From NCBI GenBank assembly GCA_016709005.1, contig JADJEU010000004.1:186001-250000 (forward strand): a DNA stretch of 64,000 nt. The letters are read 5' to 3'. Below, piece after piece: positions 28,983-38,138 of this stretch. How positions within the stretch are numbered: the first letter of the stretch is position 1; every line of letters starts with the position of its first letter. The notes beneath the pieces are model-generated. The model saw nothing but the letters and a program-made list of their open reading frames with translations, did no database searches and was not told the DNA's origin. The stretch comes from Crocinitomicaceae bacterium. GTDB taxonomy: Bacteria; Bacteroidota; Bacteroidia; Flavobacteriales_D; Crocinitomicaceae. The position numbers and the translations under genes were made by a program.

Positions 28983-29675
28983 TCAGAGTATCCCAAACAG
29001 TTCGCTTAATCGATGAATTTCAGCGCTTTCAGTTTTTTTAGGTTCTTGTTTGGGATTAAAATGTAAGGTATGCATTCCTACATTTTTTGCTCCCAAAATA
29101 TCTGCCTCATAACTATCACCGATCATGAGCGATTCAGATGCAATTGCATTTGTTCTTGTCAATGCTGTTTCAAAAACAAGTGGATGTGGTTTATTCACTC
29201 CCACATCTTCCGCTGATAAAATCAAATCAAAGTAAGGCTCCAAATTGGTGTACTTTATTTTTTTATCCAAAACTTCCTTAAAGCCGTTTGTGATCAGATG
29301 CAACTTGTATTTGTTTTGGAGATAAGATAATACTTCATGCGTGTCAGGAAACAAATGTGTTTTGTAAGGCGCAATCTCGACGTACTGATCTGCAAAATCT
29401 TCAGCGAATGAAATCGGATTTTCAATTTTGTGTTTTTGAAATAGTTCGTGGAACCGGCCATATCTGACAGTACGTTTATCAATCTCTCCTTTATTGTACT
29501 TATCCCAGTAGGCGAAGTTGATTTGCTGATAATCGGCTATAAATGTATCAAATGACTGCACAAACTGATCCAAGCCATTTTTATGAAAGAGTTCCAAGAT
29601 TGCCTCTGTCGAATTTCTTTCAAAATCCCAAAGGGTGTGATCCAGATCGAAGAAAATATGCTTTACAAATTTCAT
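28983..29675 (-). CDS. yjjG: YjjG-type HAD pyrimidine nucleotidase
   Basis: A 230-residue cytoplasmic HAD phosphatase. The ATG at 29675 (MKFVKHIFFDLDHTLWDFER) is chosen over a longer frame because it starts at the family's position. Motif I is FFDLDHTLWD, motif II is the Thr in LHLITNGFKEVLDKK, and motif IV is MIGDSYEADILGAKNVGMHT. YjjG-type enzymes dephosphorylate noncanonical pyrimidine nucleotides, a house-cleaning role. The gene overlaps the preceding membrane protein by 4 bases. Confidence 0.87.
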   Translation of the reverse strand: MKFVKHIFFDLDHTLWDFERNSTEAILELFHKNGLDQFVQSFDTFIADYQQINFAYWDKYNKGEIDKRTVRYGRFHELFQKHKIENPISFAEDFADQYVEIAPYKTHLFPDTHEVLSYLQNKYKLHLITNGFKEVLDKKIKYTNLEPYFDLILSAEDVGVNKPHPLVFETALTRTNAIASESLMIGDSYEADILGAKNVGMHTLHFNPKQEPKKTESAEIHRLSELFGIL

Positions 29676-30154
29676 TGCGCCAGCCACACTAAGAAGCACA
29701 TCAGAAAACTATACGAAGCAGTAAAGAGCAGCATCAACGGAAAAGTTTTCTTTTCATGACCAAAGAATTTTGCGCAAACAATTGAACCGATAGGAATAGA
29801 AAGAATAAGCGGAGCAATCATAGTAATTCCATAGATGCCCAAACTTCTTTTCATTTTCACGAGACCTTTATTAACGCGTGTAAATTTTTTCTTGGTGGGC
29901 ATTGGCATTCCACTAGCCTTTGCTTTCTGATAATTTTCATGTCTTTTCTTAGCCGCATTTTTCATCAGCAATTCGCTCAGGAAATAAAACACAGCCATAC
30001 TCAGCCATGCACCTGATGTTACCGATATAAATATCTCGTAATAATGCGGCTCGTATCCCATACCAACTGCGGTAGCGTAGGTAGTCCAATGAGCAAAAAG
30101 GAACTTGAAAGTTCCAAAGAAAAATCCCGTTAAAAAAAGTGGCAGGTTCAGCAT
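29672..30154 (-). CDS. Four-helix membrane protein of unknown function
   Basis: A 160-residue protein with hydrophobic segments near 5-25, 40-62, 110-130 and 138-157, and a basic cytoplasmic stretch (KNAAKKRHENYQKAKASG). No family is recognised. It is translationally coupled: it overlaps yjjG by 4 bases at its end, and its ATG is 2 bases after the upp stop. Co-transcription with upp suggests no more than housekeeping. Confidence 0.55.
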   Translation of the reverse strand: MLNLPLFLTGFFFGTFKFLFAHWTTYATAVGMGYEPHYYEIFISVTSGAWLSMAVFYFLSELLMKNAAKKRHENYQKAKASGMPMPTKKKFTRVNKGLVKMKRSLGIYGITMIAPLILSIPIGSIVCAKFFGHEKKTFPLMLLFTASYSFLMCFLVWLAQ

Positions 30155-30156
30155 CG

Positions 30157-30804
30157 TTATAATTTTAAACCAAATGCTAAATCACCTGCATCACCAATTC
30201 CGGGAACGATGTATGAGTTTGAATTTAATTCTTCATCAATTACGGCAACCCAAATTTCTGTTCCGGTAGGTAAATGTTTGCTGACATAGTCAATTGCTTG
30301 TCTGCTGGCGATAGCCGAAACGGTGTGAATTTTTGCAGGAGTTCCATTTCGCAAAATCGCTTCATAAACTAACGACATCGATTGCCCTGTTGCCAGCATT
30401 GGATCAGCAATAATTAATGTTTTACCATTCAAATCAGGACTTGCCAAATACTCAACATGCACTTTTATTTCTCCACCATCCTTTTCTTCCCGATAAGCAG
30501 ATATGAAAGCATTTTCAGCATGATCAAAAAAATTGAGGATGCCAGTATGCAGCGTCAAACCTGCTCTTAAAATTGAAGCGATTACAGGTTGATTTTTCAA
30601 TTGATTTACTGTTGCTATTCCAAGTGGTGTTTCAACTTTTGTTTCAGCATAATCTAATTTTTTGCTGAGTTCGTATGCCATTATTTCACCCATACGCTCC
30701 AGATTTTTCCGAAAACGCAAAGGGTCTTTCTGAACATCTTTATTTCTGATTTCAGTAATAAACTGATTCAGGATGGAATTGGATTTGCTTAGTTCGTGAA
30801 CCAT
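30157..30804 (-). CDS. upp: Uracil phosphoribosyltransferase
   Basis: The enzyme makes UMP from uracil and PRPP in pyrimidine salvage. The 215-residue protein has the PRPP-binding loop LIIADPMLATGQSMSLVYEA (about 131-150) and the uracil loop VPGIGDAGDLAFG near the C-terminus. The loop reads ATGQS instead of the usual ATGGS, as is common in Bacteroidota copies. It starts the upp-membrane protein-yjjG unit. Confidence 0.93.
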   Translation of the reverse strand: MVHELSKSNSILNQFITEIRNKDVQKDPLRFRKNLERMGEIMAYELSKKLDYAETKVETPLGIATVNQLKNQPVIASILRAGLTLHTGILNFFDHAENAFISAYREEKDGGEIKVHVEYLASPDLNGKTLIIADPMLATGQSMSLVYEAILRNGTPAKIHTVSAIASRQAIDYVSKHLPTGTEIWVAVIDEELNSNSYIVPGIGDAGDLAFGLKL

Positions 30805-30952
30805 AACTTAACCTTCAAAATGTATTAGAAGCGCTTGTGCAAAGGTCGCAAAATAGAATGACACTTTAATCAATTCACCGCTTTTTATCTTCAACAGAGG
30901 TTACCTTCCGATTTTCATAACATTCAACTTATACACACTTAAAAATTGAGTT

Positions 30953-32608
30953 ATGAAGAAGAACATTCTAATCGTGCTGCTGATGAGCATAACACAAATT
31001 TCATTTAGTATATATACCCTGATTGATAGCGAACCAGAACGTTTGGTAAGATTTGAGCCCATTCAGGAAAACAGCATTGTTTTGCCTACTCATTTTGCAA
31101 AACCATTTATTATAGATCAATCTTCCATGCAGGAGCTGGAAGGAAAAATAATTTATCATATTGAATTGGTATATACCGCTTACAGACAATCAGCCGACTT
31201 TGATCAAAAAAAATTAAATGATCAACGCATGAATCAGTTGATGCAATTGCTTCCCAAAATAAACGAAGACAAACCCGGGTGGAGTTTAGTGGAACAAACG
31301 GGAGCAACCAACGCAAATGAGGCAAAGGATTATTATCACGGATTTGTCATTCACTACACGGATGGAATTTCATATAACGATTTGCAAAATTATTTCGAGC
31401 CGCTTAAACCCATTGCAACTGTTTGCACCATTGATAATGCAACAGGCGGAACATGCACACATACCAGCGGTTCTACCATTGTGATGCAGCCAAATTCAGT
31501 TGTCGATCAGTCAGGTAAACTAGTTCAAGGCACTTATGAAATCAGCTATCGTGAATACAGAAATCAAGCCGAAATTGCAGTATCCGGAATTCCCATGACC
31601 TATGATGAAACCGGTGAAGCCTTAAATTTCAGTTCAGTTGGTATGTATGAAATCAACGCCACGCAGAATGGTGAAATACTCACACTTCAAACTCCCGCAA
31701 CAATCAATTTTAATTGCACCTCACGTGAAGAAAATGTATCATTTTACCAGATGAATGAAACTGGAAAATGGACCTCCATACATGAAATTAAATTTGCAGA
31801 TCCTATTCCAATTGTTAGGGAGATGCCTGTTGTCAAAGAAGCTATTCCAACCAAAATGAGATCACTGCATGGCGAGACATTTTTTGGCGCAGGCTTATCG
31901 TTGTGGCCATTTTTTGGACTGATGTCAAGCAGAATTACAATGTCACAACAAGGCGACAGTACCCTGGTCAAAATGGATCGAAAGTCATGGCGCACTTTCA
32001 AGTTGTGGGAGCATAAAAAAGATACGGTTCTTCCAATCATGTACATCTCATCCGTTCATAAAAAAAAGCATGTTTGGGTCAAATCAGAGCACGCTAACTG
32101 GTTTGGTCGGGTTGTTACGAATCGCGAAGCTATTCAGCATCCGGAGAAAATGAAAAATATTCAGCAGCCTGAAAATGAAATCGGATCAACCATGCTTGCT
32201 GCGGGCGCTGATGCCGGACATACCTATCCAACCATTGTTGCTGGTTTAAATTCACCTGATTTTGGTGTTTACAATTGTGATCAGGTTTATCGCATGGGCA
32301 ATACCGTAGCGCTTGCACCGACTTATAAAAATGCAGCCAACGGGCACGAAATTTTGGACAAGTATGTTGTTTGTGTTTTGGATTTGAACTACAATGGATC
32401 TTTTAGTTTTGCACCTAATCGAATTGTATGCAATCCAACAGGTCGAAATGTAATTCTGCTTTTTACAAAAGATAAAAAGATGTTTATGCTGGATGAAGAA
32501 AATTTTGCTGCTCTCAAAAACGAAGGAACAAGACCAATTATGTCAATGACCGACATTACAAAAGATGTAAAATCCAGTGAGGATTTAAAAAATATCATTG
32601 GAATTTAA
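30953..32608 (+). CDS. Large exported protein with ZU5-like segment
   Basis: A 551-residue protein with a signal peptide (MKKNILIVLLMSITQISFS). A segment near residues 165-230 (GSTIVMQPNSVVDQSGKLVQ, then GTYEISYREYRN and AEIAVSGIPMTYDE) resembles the beta fold of ZU5-type domains seen in many Bacteroidota surface proteins. The remainder has no recognised domain; no T9SS tail is seen at the end. It is monocistronic and ends at a terminator. Location outside the inner membrane is inferred. Confidence 0.6.
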   Translation: MKKNILIVLLMSITQISFSIYTLIDSEPERLVRFEPIQENSIVLPTHFAKPFIIDQSSMQELEGKIIYHIELVYTAYRQSADFDQKKLNDQRMNQLMQLLPKINEDKPGWSLVEQTGATNANEAKDYYHGFVIHYTDGISYNDLQNYFEPLKPIATVCTIDNATGGTCTHTSGSTIVMQPNSVVDQSGKLVQGTYEISYREYRNQAEIAVSGIPMTYDETGEALNFSSVGMYEINATQNGEILTLQTPATINFNCTSREENVSFYQMNETGKWTSIHEIKFADPIPIVREMPVVKEAIPTKMRSLHGETFFGAGLSLWPFFGLMSSRITMSQQGDSTLVKMDRKSWRTFKLWEHKKDTVLPIMYISSVHKKKHVWVKSEHANWFGRVVTNREAIQHPEKMKNIQQPENEIGSTMLAAGADAGHTYPTIVAGLNSPDFGVYNCDQVYRMGNTVALAPTYKNAANGHEILDKYVVCVLDLNYNGSFSFAPNRIVCNPTGRNVILLFTKDKKMFMLDEENFAALKNEGTRPIMSMTDITKDVKSSEDLKNIIGI

Positions 32609-32629
32609 ATATAGCAGGGTTGATACACA

Positions 32630-32673
32630 AACACTCAGGGAAATGGACTTTGATTTTTCTGAGTGTTTTTTTT
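32630..32673 (+). terminator. Terminator after the ZU5-like gene
   Basis: ACACTCAG pairs with CTGAGTGT over a loop of about 20 bases and runs into eight T. Confidence 0.82.
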
Positions 32674-32683
32674 GCTAAGAGAA

Positions 32684-33390
32684 TCACATATCTAACCCAC
32701 CATTCAAACCAATAGCCTGCCCGGTCAAATAGGATGCATTGTCAGAAATAATGTACTCGATCAATGCAGCAATTTCTTCTGGATTGCCAAGTGAACCAAC
32801 CGGAATTTGTTTTTTAAGTTGTTCTTGCAGTTCAGGAGTCACATCATTAATCATTCCGTCTGAAAAATATCCAGGCGCAATTGCATTCACTGTAATGTTT
32901 TTGATGCAACTTCTTTCGCCAATGTTTTTGTCAGACCAATTATACCTGCTTTTGAAGCAGCGTACGCAGAAGTTCCAATGAAGCCCGTTTGAGCCACTAT
33001 AGACGACATAAAAATGATTCTGCCAAAGCCATTTTCACGCATGTGTGGCAAAACATATTTAGCAACATAAAATGGTCCGTTGAGATTTACAGCCAAAGTA
33101 TGATCCCAATTTTCAGAACTTGTTTTCCAGCTGATTTCACTTTTAGAAACGCCCGCGTTATTAATGACAATGTCAATCTTACCAAAATCAGCAATAACCT
33201 GATCAATCATTTTTTTGACTTCTGATTCTTTGGTAATGTCTGCTTTGTATTTTTTGAGATTGTCTGATTTTATTGTCGGTTCATGCTGATGATAATGTAA
33301 TGCAAGCTTGAAGTTGCGTGAAGCAAACCAGTTTGAAATAACTTGTCCGAGTCCGCCTGAACTTCCAACAATTAAAATGGTTTTGCTCAT
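32684..33390 (-). pseudogene. SDR-family oxidoreductase (FabG-like), frame-disrupted
   Basis: Short-chain dehydrogenase of about 235 residues. The N-terminal frame (32887-33390) has the Rossmann motif GSSGGLGQ, NNAG in VINNAGVS, the catalytic Ser in MSSIVAQTGF and YAASK. The second frame (32684-32890) continues with NAIAPGYFSDGM and AIGLNGGLDM. The frames join at the T run 32898-32902; one extra base in that A run of the gene restores TLAKEVASKNITVNAIAPGY. It is the last gene of a unit with the FemAB-like and deacetylase genes. The substrate is unknown; an acyl or sugar modifier is inferred. Confidence 0.85.
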
Positions 33391-34265
33391 CGTTTTAATT
33401 TTTTTAAAGTCTTAAACCAAAAAGGTAAATCGTCTATTGAATAATCGTAATAGGTTCTGTCTTCAGCTCCAAATTTATGATAAAATTCTGCAACCTTTTC
33501 TATATCGGATCCACCAAAATCAAAGGTTGAAAAATCTGATTGATACCGCAACATGGCTTGATTCATCAAATAATACATGGCACCGGCTTTCTTTGAAGAT
33601 TCAGTGGATGCACCTTTTAAATAAGTGACTCGATGTTTGTCAAAAAGAAAAAATCCTGCGGCTACGATTGCTTTATTTTCTTTTACTACCAGTAATTCAC
33701 CTTTCTTTAAATCAAGTGCCGTATTCATTAGTTTTTCCAGTACAATCAGATCTTGTTTTGAAATGGTATCCACTTTGTGTGCAACATTTTCGCGAAAGAG
33801 GTCAAGTACAATCAAAGGATTTTTTGCAGCCTCAATCGTATATCCGTTTACCTTTTTTAAAATTCGTTTGGCGTTGGTGCTGTATGAATTCTGATAATCA
33901 TCTTTGAGTGAAAGCAGTTGATGTGTTCTTACTTTTTCAGAGCCGGCAAGGCCCTTATTTTGATTTCTAAAATGAATGGACTTAAAATCAGATGCTAAAA
34001 ATGAAATTACTTCAGACCAATTAAACTCATTTCCGATGATATCATATTCGCGCGTAAATGGTGCCTGAATCATTTGTCTGACACCAAGTTTTTTTGTGTA
34101 TGGAACAGGCAAGATCGTTTTATAATCTTCTGTGATCAAGGCACGCCAATGTGAACAAACAGAGTCTAGATACCAGGCATACATAAAGACATTTTCTACT
34201 TCAGAATTTGAAATAGCATCATTCCATTTTTGAATGTCAATGTATTTTCGTTCTACTAATTTCAT
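33387..34265 (-). CDS. FemAB/GNAT-like acyltransferase
   Basis: A 292-residue cytoplasmic protein. The C-terminal half (about 150-270) shows GNAT-type strands: GELLVVKENKAIVAAGFFLF, then VTYLKGASTESSKKAGAMYY and STFDFGGSDIEKVAEFYHKF. This is the pattern of FemAB-like or CelD-type acyltransferases that join amino-acyl or acyl groups to cell-wall or polysaccharide precursors. Exact substrate unknown. The stop overlaps the SDR start by 4 bases, and the start overlaps the end of the deacetylase frame by 4 bases. Confidence 0.65.
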   Translation of the reverse strand: MKLVERKYIDIQKWNDAISNSEVENVFMYAWYLDSVCSHWRALITEDYKTILPVPYTKKLGVRQMIQAPFTREYDIIGNEFNWSEVISFLASDFKSIHFRNQNKGLAGSEKVRTHQLLSLKDDYQNSYSTNAKRILKKVNGYTIEAAKNPLIVLDLFRENVAHKVDTISKQDLIVLEKLMNTALDLKKGELLVVKENKAIVAAGFFLFDKHRVTYLKGASTESSKKAGAMYYLMNQAMLRYQSDFSTFDFGGSDIEKVAEFYHKFGAEDRTYYDYSIDDLPFWFKTLKKLKR

Positions 34266-35254
34266 CGCGTTTGAAGCACTTCAGTGAACGTTGAAAAAGT
34301 ATGTTTATTCTTTTGTCTGATCACAAACTGCTCTAATTTTTCTAATGCAAAATGAGTAAGCGCTTTTGGATGTCCGAGTACAACCAATTCATTATAACCA
34401 CGCGCTTGATTTTGTTTCAGGACTGCATCTAATTTTGTTACAAAATAGCCATCGCATGATGCAGAAAGCAGCATGCCTGACGTCAACATTTTTTTTCGTT
34501 GTCCTGGCGCTGGCATAGGAAATCCGTCACCAATTGGTTTGTGATTTTTTGGATCCAATCTTCCATTCAAAAATAGTTTCCAGAAAAAAATAGAAGAGTA
34601 TTTATAACTTGAAATCGGATATTCTAAAAACGCACCATTTGGATCTTCCACGCACAGATCATTCGAAAATTTCCAGATTGACTTTAGAGGTGTATTTGTA
34701 AAATCGTAAAAATAGTTTCCTGAAGTAAATTTACCGCCAACAAAAACAGAAGAATCTAATTTCAAATTTGCCTTTTCAAACGCCTTTTGAATTCGCGAAA
34801 AGGGTTGTAAACACCAGCCTCCTGCTCTGTAAATGTTTACCGGCTTTTGAGTAATCTCTTTTAAAATTTGCTGATATTCCAAAACTATTTTTTCAATCTC
34901 CTCATTTGAAAAATCAACCAACTTATATCGATCGGTATTCATCACCCAATCTGTTCCATTATGCGCTGAATCTTCCCAATGAGGGTGAATGTGGAGCTGG
35001 CAATCGTGTCCTTCAGCAACTAATGATTTAATCTGATCAGTGACCAGATCGTATTCGTACTTTACTTTTGGAAATTGATCTTTGTAATGAATGAGTTTTT
35101 TGAGATAGCCGGTGTCAACAAAAAAAACCAATTTAATATCTGTTCTTTTAGCAAGATTTCTCAGCAGATTAGTAGGCTCTATAATACATTTCTCAACCGT
35201 TCCGGTTCGCTCACCAAAGAAAAGTTCATAATCGTATGTGAGGAAAATAGTCAG
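34262..35254 (-). CDS. Polysaccharide deacetylase-like protein, non-canonical start
   Basis: About 330 residues. The N-terminus reads MTIFLTYDYELFFGERTGTV if CTG at 35252-35254 opens the gene. TYDYELF is the beta strand with the catalytic-type Asp of family 4 carbohydrate esterases, followed by FFVDTGYL and QLHIHPHW (HxxxH-like metal site) and later VVLGHPKAL. No ATG, GTG or TTG is found in frame before 35131, where a TTG would remove the active-site strand. The gene overlaps the FemAB-like one by 4 bases. Sugar deacetylation in the envelope is inferred from the fold. Confidence 0.7.
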   Translation of the reverse strand: MTIFLTYDYELFFGERTGTVEKCIIEPTNLLRNLAKRTDIKLVFFVDTGYLKKLIHYKDQFPKVKYEYDLVTDQIKSLVAEGHDCQLHIHPHWEDSAHNGTDWVMNTDRYKLVDFSNEEIEKIVLEYQQILKEITQKPVNIYRAGGWCLQPFSRIQKAFEKANLKLDSSVFVGGKFTSGNYFYDFTNTPLKSIWKFSNDLCVEDPNGAFLEYPISSYKYSSIFFWKLFLNGRLDPKNHKPIGDGFPMPAPGQRKKMLTSGMLLSASCDGYFVTKLDAVLKQNQARGYNELVVLGHPKALTHFALEKLEQFVIRQKNKHTFSTFTEVLQTR

Positions 35255-35259
35255 ATCGG

Positions 35260-35844
35260 CTACTGCGGTTTTTTCTCCAGATCTTCAATAAATTTATTGG
35301 CAAGTTCTTCTAAAGAAAGTGAGATGTTATCTATTCTGTTTTGAGCATCATCCACTAAATCTGAATTAGGAAATTTATCAATAAACTCCTGATAAGCTAC
35401 TTTTGCTTCGGTGGTATCACGCAATTCAAAATCAAGATGACTTGCTTTGTTGAACATCACATCTTCCAATTTATTATAGGAAGGATAATCTGTGATAATT
35501 CGCGTCAGAATTTTCACGCTCTTTTCCACCTGACCCAATGTCAAGGCGTAGTCTGAAGCCTTCAATAAATAATCTGGTGATTTTGGATCGTCAGGAAAAT
35601 AACCGGCGAAATCCTGAAATTTTGTAGTAGCCTCTTGCAACAAATTTTTGTCCGGAGGGGTCTGAGATAGAATCTTTTTTTCAAGTTCTACTAACTCTTT
35701 TGAAAACTCTGCATAATCTACTTTAGGCGTCAGATCATCCTGTTTTTCATCATACGTGGTATCATCTCCTCCGCACGAAACAAGAGCAAAGGCAATCACT
35801 GCCGGAATCAAAAACAAGCTCACTTTTTGAAAATAATTTTTCAT
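35260..35844 (-). CDS. TPR-containing lipoprotein
   Basis: A 194-residue protein with the lipobox FALVSCGGD, so lipid-anchored at about Cys24. Helical repeats of the TPR/BamD type follow: LLEATTKFQDFAGYFPDDPKS, ALTLGQVEKSVKILTRII and DTTEAKVAYQEFIDKFPNSD. Such lipoproteins scaffold outer-membrane complexes, but it is shorter than BamD and lacks its full five repeats. Its stop is just ahead of the deacetylase frame. The def gene is 10 bases upstream. Confidence 0.7.
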   Translation of the reverse strand: MKNYFQKVSLFLIPAVIAFALVSCGGDDTTYDEKQDDLTPKVDYAEFSKELVELEKKILSQTPPDKNLLQEATTKFQDFAGYFPDDPKSPDYLLKASDYALTLGQVEKSVKILTRIITDYPSYNKLEDVMFNKASHLDFELRDTTEAKVAYQEFIDKFPNSDLVDDAQNRIDNISLSLEELANKFIEDLEKKPQ

Positions 35845-35854
35845 AGTTTTTTGA

Positions 35855-36451
35855 TTAACGTTTTTTCGAAAGATTTGGAAATTTCATTCTATAAGGGGCA
35901 TCTACCTCTCCTTTAGAAATATTGGCAAGCTTTTTCTTAAGAATAGTTCTTTTCAGCGGACTCAAATGATCTGTAAACAGAATACCTTCAATGTGATCAT
36001 ATTCGTGCTGAATTATTCTGGCAGCGTACCCATCATATTCTTCTTCATGGAATTTCCATTGCTGATCGTAATATGAAATTTTGATTTTTGGTTTGCGCAT
36101 GACCTCTTCACGTATTTTAGGAATACTAAGGCATCCTTCAGCAAAAGCCCACTCTTCCCCAGTCTCTTCTTCAATGATCGGATTGATAAAAACCTTTTTG
36201 AAATTTTCCAATCCTTTAGCCATTGGATCCGGCTCCTCACCTTCTTCAACTTCAGCAAAAGGCGATGCATCCACAATAAACAAACGCACTGATTTATCAA
36301 TTTGCGGAGCAGCCAACCCTACACCACTGGCTTCATACATGGTTTCAAACATGTCCTCAATTAATTGATTCAAGCCTTCGTAAGACTCATCAATTTCTTC
36401 TGCTTCCTTTTTTAAAATCGGTGATCCGTATGCGACAATCGGTAATACCAT
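35855..36451 (-). CDS. def: Peptide deformylase
   Basis: Removes the N-formyl group from nascent proteins. The 198-residue protein has all three metal motifs: GVGLAAPQID (motif I, GxGxAAxQ), EGCLSIP (motif II, EGCLS) and QHEYDHIEG (motif III, HExDH), with Fe2+/Zn2+ bound by Cys and the two His. It heads a unit followed by the TPR lipoprotein after 10 bases. Confidence 0.97.
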   Translation of the reverse strand: MVLPIVAYGSPILKKEAEEIDESYEGLNQLIEDMFETMYEASGVGLAAPQIDKSVRLFIVDASPFAEVEEGEEPDPMAKGLENFKKVFINPIIEEETGEEWAFAEGCLSIPKIREEVMRKPKIKISYYDQQWKFHEEEYDGYAARIIQHEYDHIEGILFTDHLSPLKRTILKKKLANISKGEVDAPYRMKFPNLSKKR

Positions 36452-36581
36452 TGGTTATTCTTTCTGCAAAAATAACGAAAATTCTTGGTTTTTATTTGTC
36501 TTCAGGCAGACGAGTGCCTGATCTGCGGGCATGGCTGATTGTTCTGTGACAAATGGCACCGGAGATGTCAGGATGCCTTTC

Positions 36582-36589
36582 TAACTTTG
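36582..36589 (+). promoter_or_regulatory. Promoter -7 element, near-leaderless gene
   Basis: TAACTTTG fits TAnnTTTG and ends four bases before the ATG at 36594. No TTG lies at the expected -33 position. Confidence 0.4.
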
Positions 36590-36593
36590 GCTT

Positions 36594-36857
36594 ATGAAAC
36601 AATTACTCACAAAAAATTTCGGTCTTTTTCTGATTGCCAGTCTTACCCTTGGTCTGGCACCATTCACTCCTCCTCACATTTGGGGTAAATTGCAATGGAT
36701 TGCAGGTGGTGGCGCCATATCAGGTGAACAGCCTATGCAAACTGCCGATTGGCTGGACTTGCTGATGCACGGTGCTCCCTGGGTGCTCATGCTGATTTCT
36801 GGAAGTTTGTTGCTGTTTGATAAAATTAAAATGAACCGTCAGGGTAGTCAATCTTAA
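36594..36857 (+). CDS. Small two-helix membrane protein
   Basis: An 87-residue protein with two hydrophobic segments (about 9-25 and 60-76) joined by a loop (WGKLQWIAGGGAISGEQPM). It resembles a small conserved Bacteroidota membrane protein of unknown function. Its last 32 bases overlap the end of truA on the other strand. No partner is evident. Confidence 0.6.
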   Translation: MKQLLTKNFGLFLIASLTLGLAPFTPPHIWGKLQWIAGGGAISGEQPMQTADWLDLLMHGAPWVLMLISGSLLLFDKIKMNRQGSQS

Positions 36858-37577
36858 CAAGTGTCAAACCATTTGCCGGAACAGACGTTCCCGCTTTACT
36901 TCTATTTTTAGAATGAAGGATTTCTTCAAATTCCAGAACAGAAATTTTTCCGGTACCTACCTCTATTAACGTCCCCACCACGGCGCGCACCATGTTGCGC
37001 AGAAATCGGTTTGCGCTGATTCTAAAAAGATATCCGTTTTCAGTTTGTTGCCATTCCATTTTGTGAATCTGACAATTGAAATTTGTGACATCGGTGTGTA
37101 CTTTACTGAAACATTCAAAATCAGTATGCAGCTTCATCAACTCACAAGCCTGCTGAATTTTTCAAGATCAAGTTTGAGATTATTAACCCAGCAAGAATTA
37201 AAAACAAAGGGATCTTTTGAGGTATGAATCCGATATTCATAAGTTCTGGAAACGGCATCAAATCGCGCATGCAGGGTTGGTGCAACAACGAAAACATTTT
37301 TAATTGCAATGTCATTTGTTAACATCAGATTCAGTTTATACTTCCAATGTTGCGGATCAATTTCTTTTTCCAGATCAAAATGCGCAAAATAATCAGATGC
37401 GTGAACTCCTGTATCGGTGCGGCCACAGCCAGTAATCTCAATTTTTTGATTGCTGTTTAACTGCGTCAAGGCTCGCTCAATTTCAGCCTGTACAGAATTA
37501 TGATTGGACTGAATTTGCCAACCAAAATAGTGTGTGCCTTGATAGGCCAGCTGAATGAAATATCGGTGATGAGCCAT
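36826..37577 (-). pseudogene. truA: tRNA pseudouridine synthase A, frame-disrupted
   Basis: TruA makes pseudouridine 38-40 in the anticodon arm. The N-terminal frame (37137-37577) has QLAYQGTHYFGWQIQSN and the catalytic Asp in TGCGRTDTGVHASDYF. The C-terminal frame (36826-37140) has FRISANRFLRNMVRAVVGTL and the Arg-rich end. They meet at the T run 37158-37162; with one extra base the junction reads LDLEKIQQACELMKLHTDF, a full protein of about 250 residues. The gene ends overlap the small membrane protein on the opposite strand. Confidence 0.9.
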
Positions 37578-37612
37578 TTGGCAAAGATATTATGAAAGTT
37601 GAACTATTTGTT

Positions 37613-37638
37613 CTTTGCGACTTTGCGTCTTAGCGTGA
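37613..37638 (+). repeat. Left arm of inverted repeat flanking the GxxExxY gene
   Basis: A 26-base word whose last 14 bases are GCGTCTTAGCGTGA. It matches the arm at 38031-38056 in inverse orientation at 24 of 26 positions. Confidence 0.6.
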
Positions 37639-37641
37639 CAA

Positions 37642-38019
37642 TTAAAGGTTATTTACAATACGCTGAATTCCATTTTTAATCAAGGCTTCATTAAAGTTTA
37701 CCAGAATCCCCAATCTCTTATCAGCTAACCTTAAATAAGTGAGCAATTGTTTCTGATGAACCGGAGCAATAGATTCTATAGATTTTATTTCAATGATAAC
37801 CTTATCTTCAACGATCAGATCAGCCCTAAATCCAAGATCGAGTTTTTGAGTTTCATATACAACTGGAATTCCACATTGCCTTTTAATATCTAAATCAGAT
37901 TTTTTCAATTCAAAACTCAGGACTTCTTCATAAACTGATTCGAGCAAACCTGGGCCAAGAGTAGTATGAATTTTATAACAAGCATTCACGATAATTTTTG
38001 AGATTTCATTTTCAGTCAT
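37642..38019 (-). CDS. GxxExxY protein
   Basis: A 125-residue protein with the family signature GPGLLESVYEEVL (about residues 17-29). The fold is PD-(D/E)XK nuclease-like: the acidic and basic residues in LGFRADLIVEDKVIIEIKS form the typical core. Function is unknown. The start at 38019 gives MTENEISKIIVNAC; an ATG at 38034 would add five residues. The gene is tightly enclosed by inverted repeats that begin 4 bases past its stop and 12 bases before its start. Confidence 0.85.
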   Translation of the reverse strand: MTENEISKIIVNACYKIHTTLGPGLLESVYEEVLSFELKKSDLDIKRQCGIPVVYETQKLDLGFRADLIVEDKVIIEIKSIESIAPVHQKQLLTYLRLADKRLGILVNFNEALIKNGIQRIVNNL

Positions 38020-38030
38020 ACAAAAAAGTT

Positions 38031-38056
38031 TCACGCTAAGACGCTAAGGCGCAAAG
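38031..38056 (-). repeat. Right arm of inverted repeat flanking the GxxExxY gene
   Basis: Inverse complement of the left arm with two mismatches. Together the arms enclose the GxxExxY gene and little else. Confidence 0.6.
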
Positions 38057-38138
38057 GTTAATTGAATTTCAAATATAATTATTTAGAGAATCTGGTTTTG
38101 ATATTTAGATTTTATGAAATTGACCTTACCTTAGGTGT

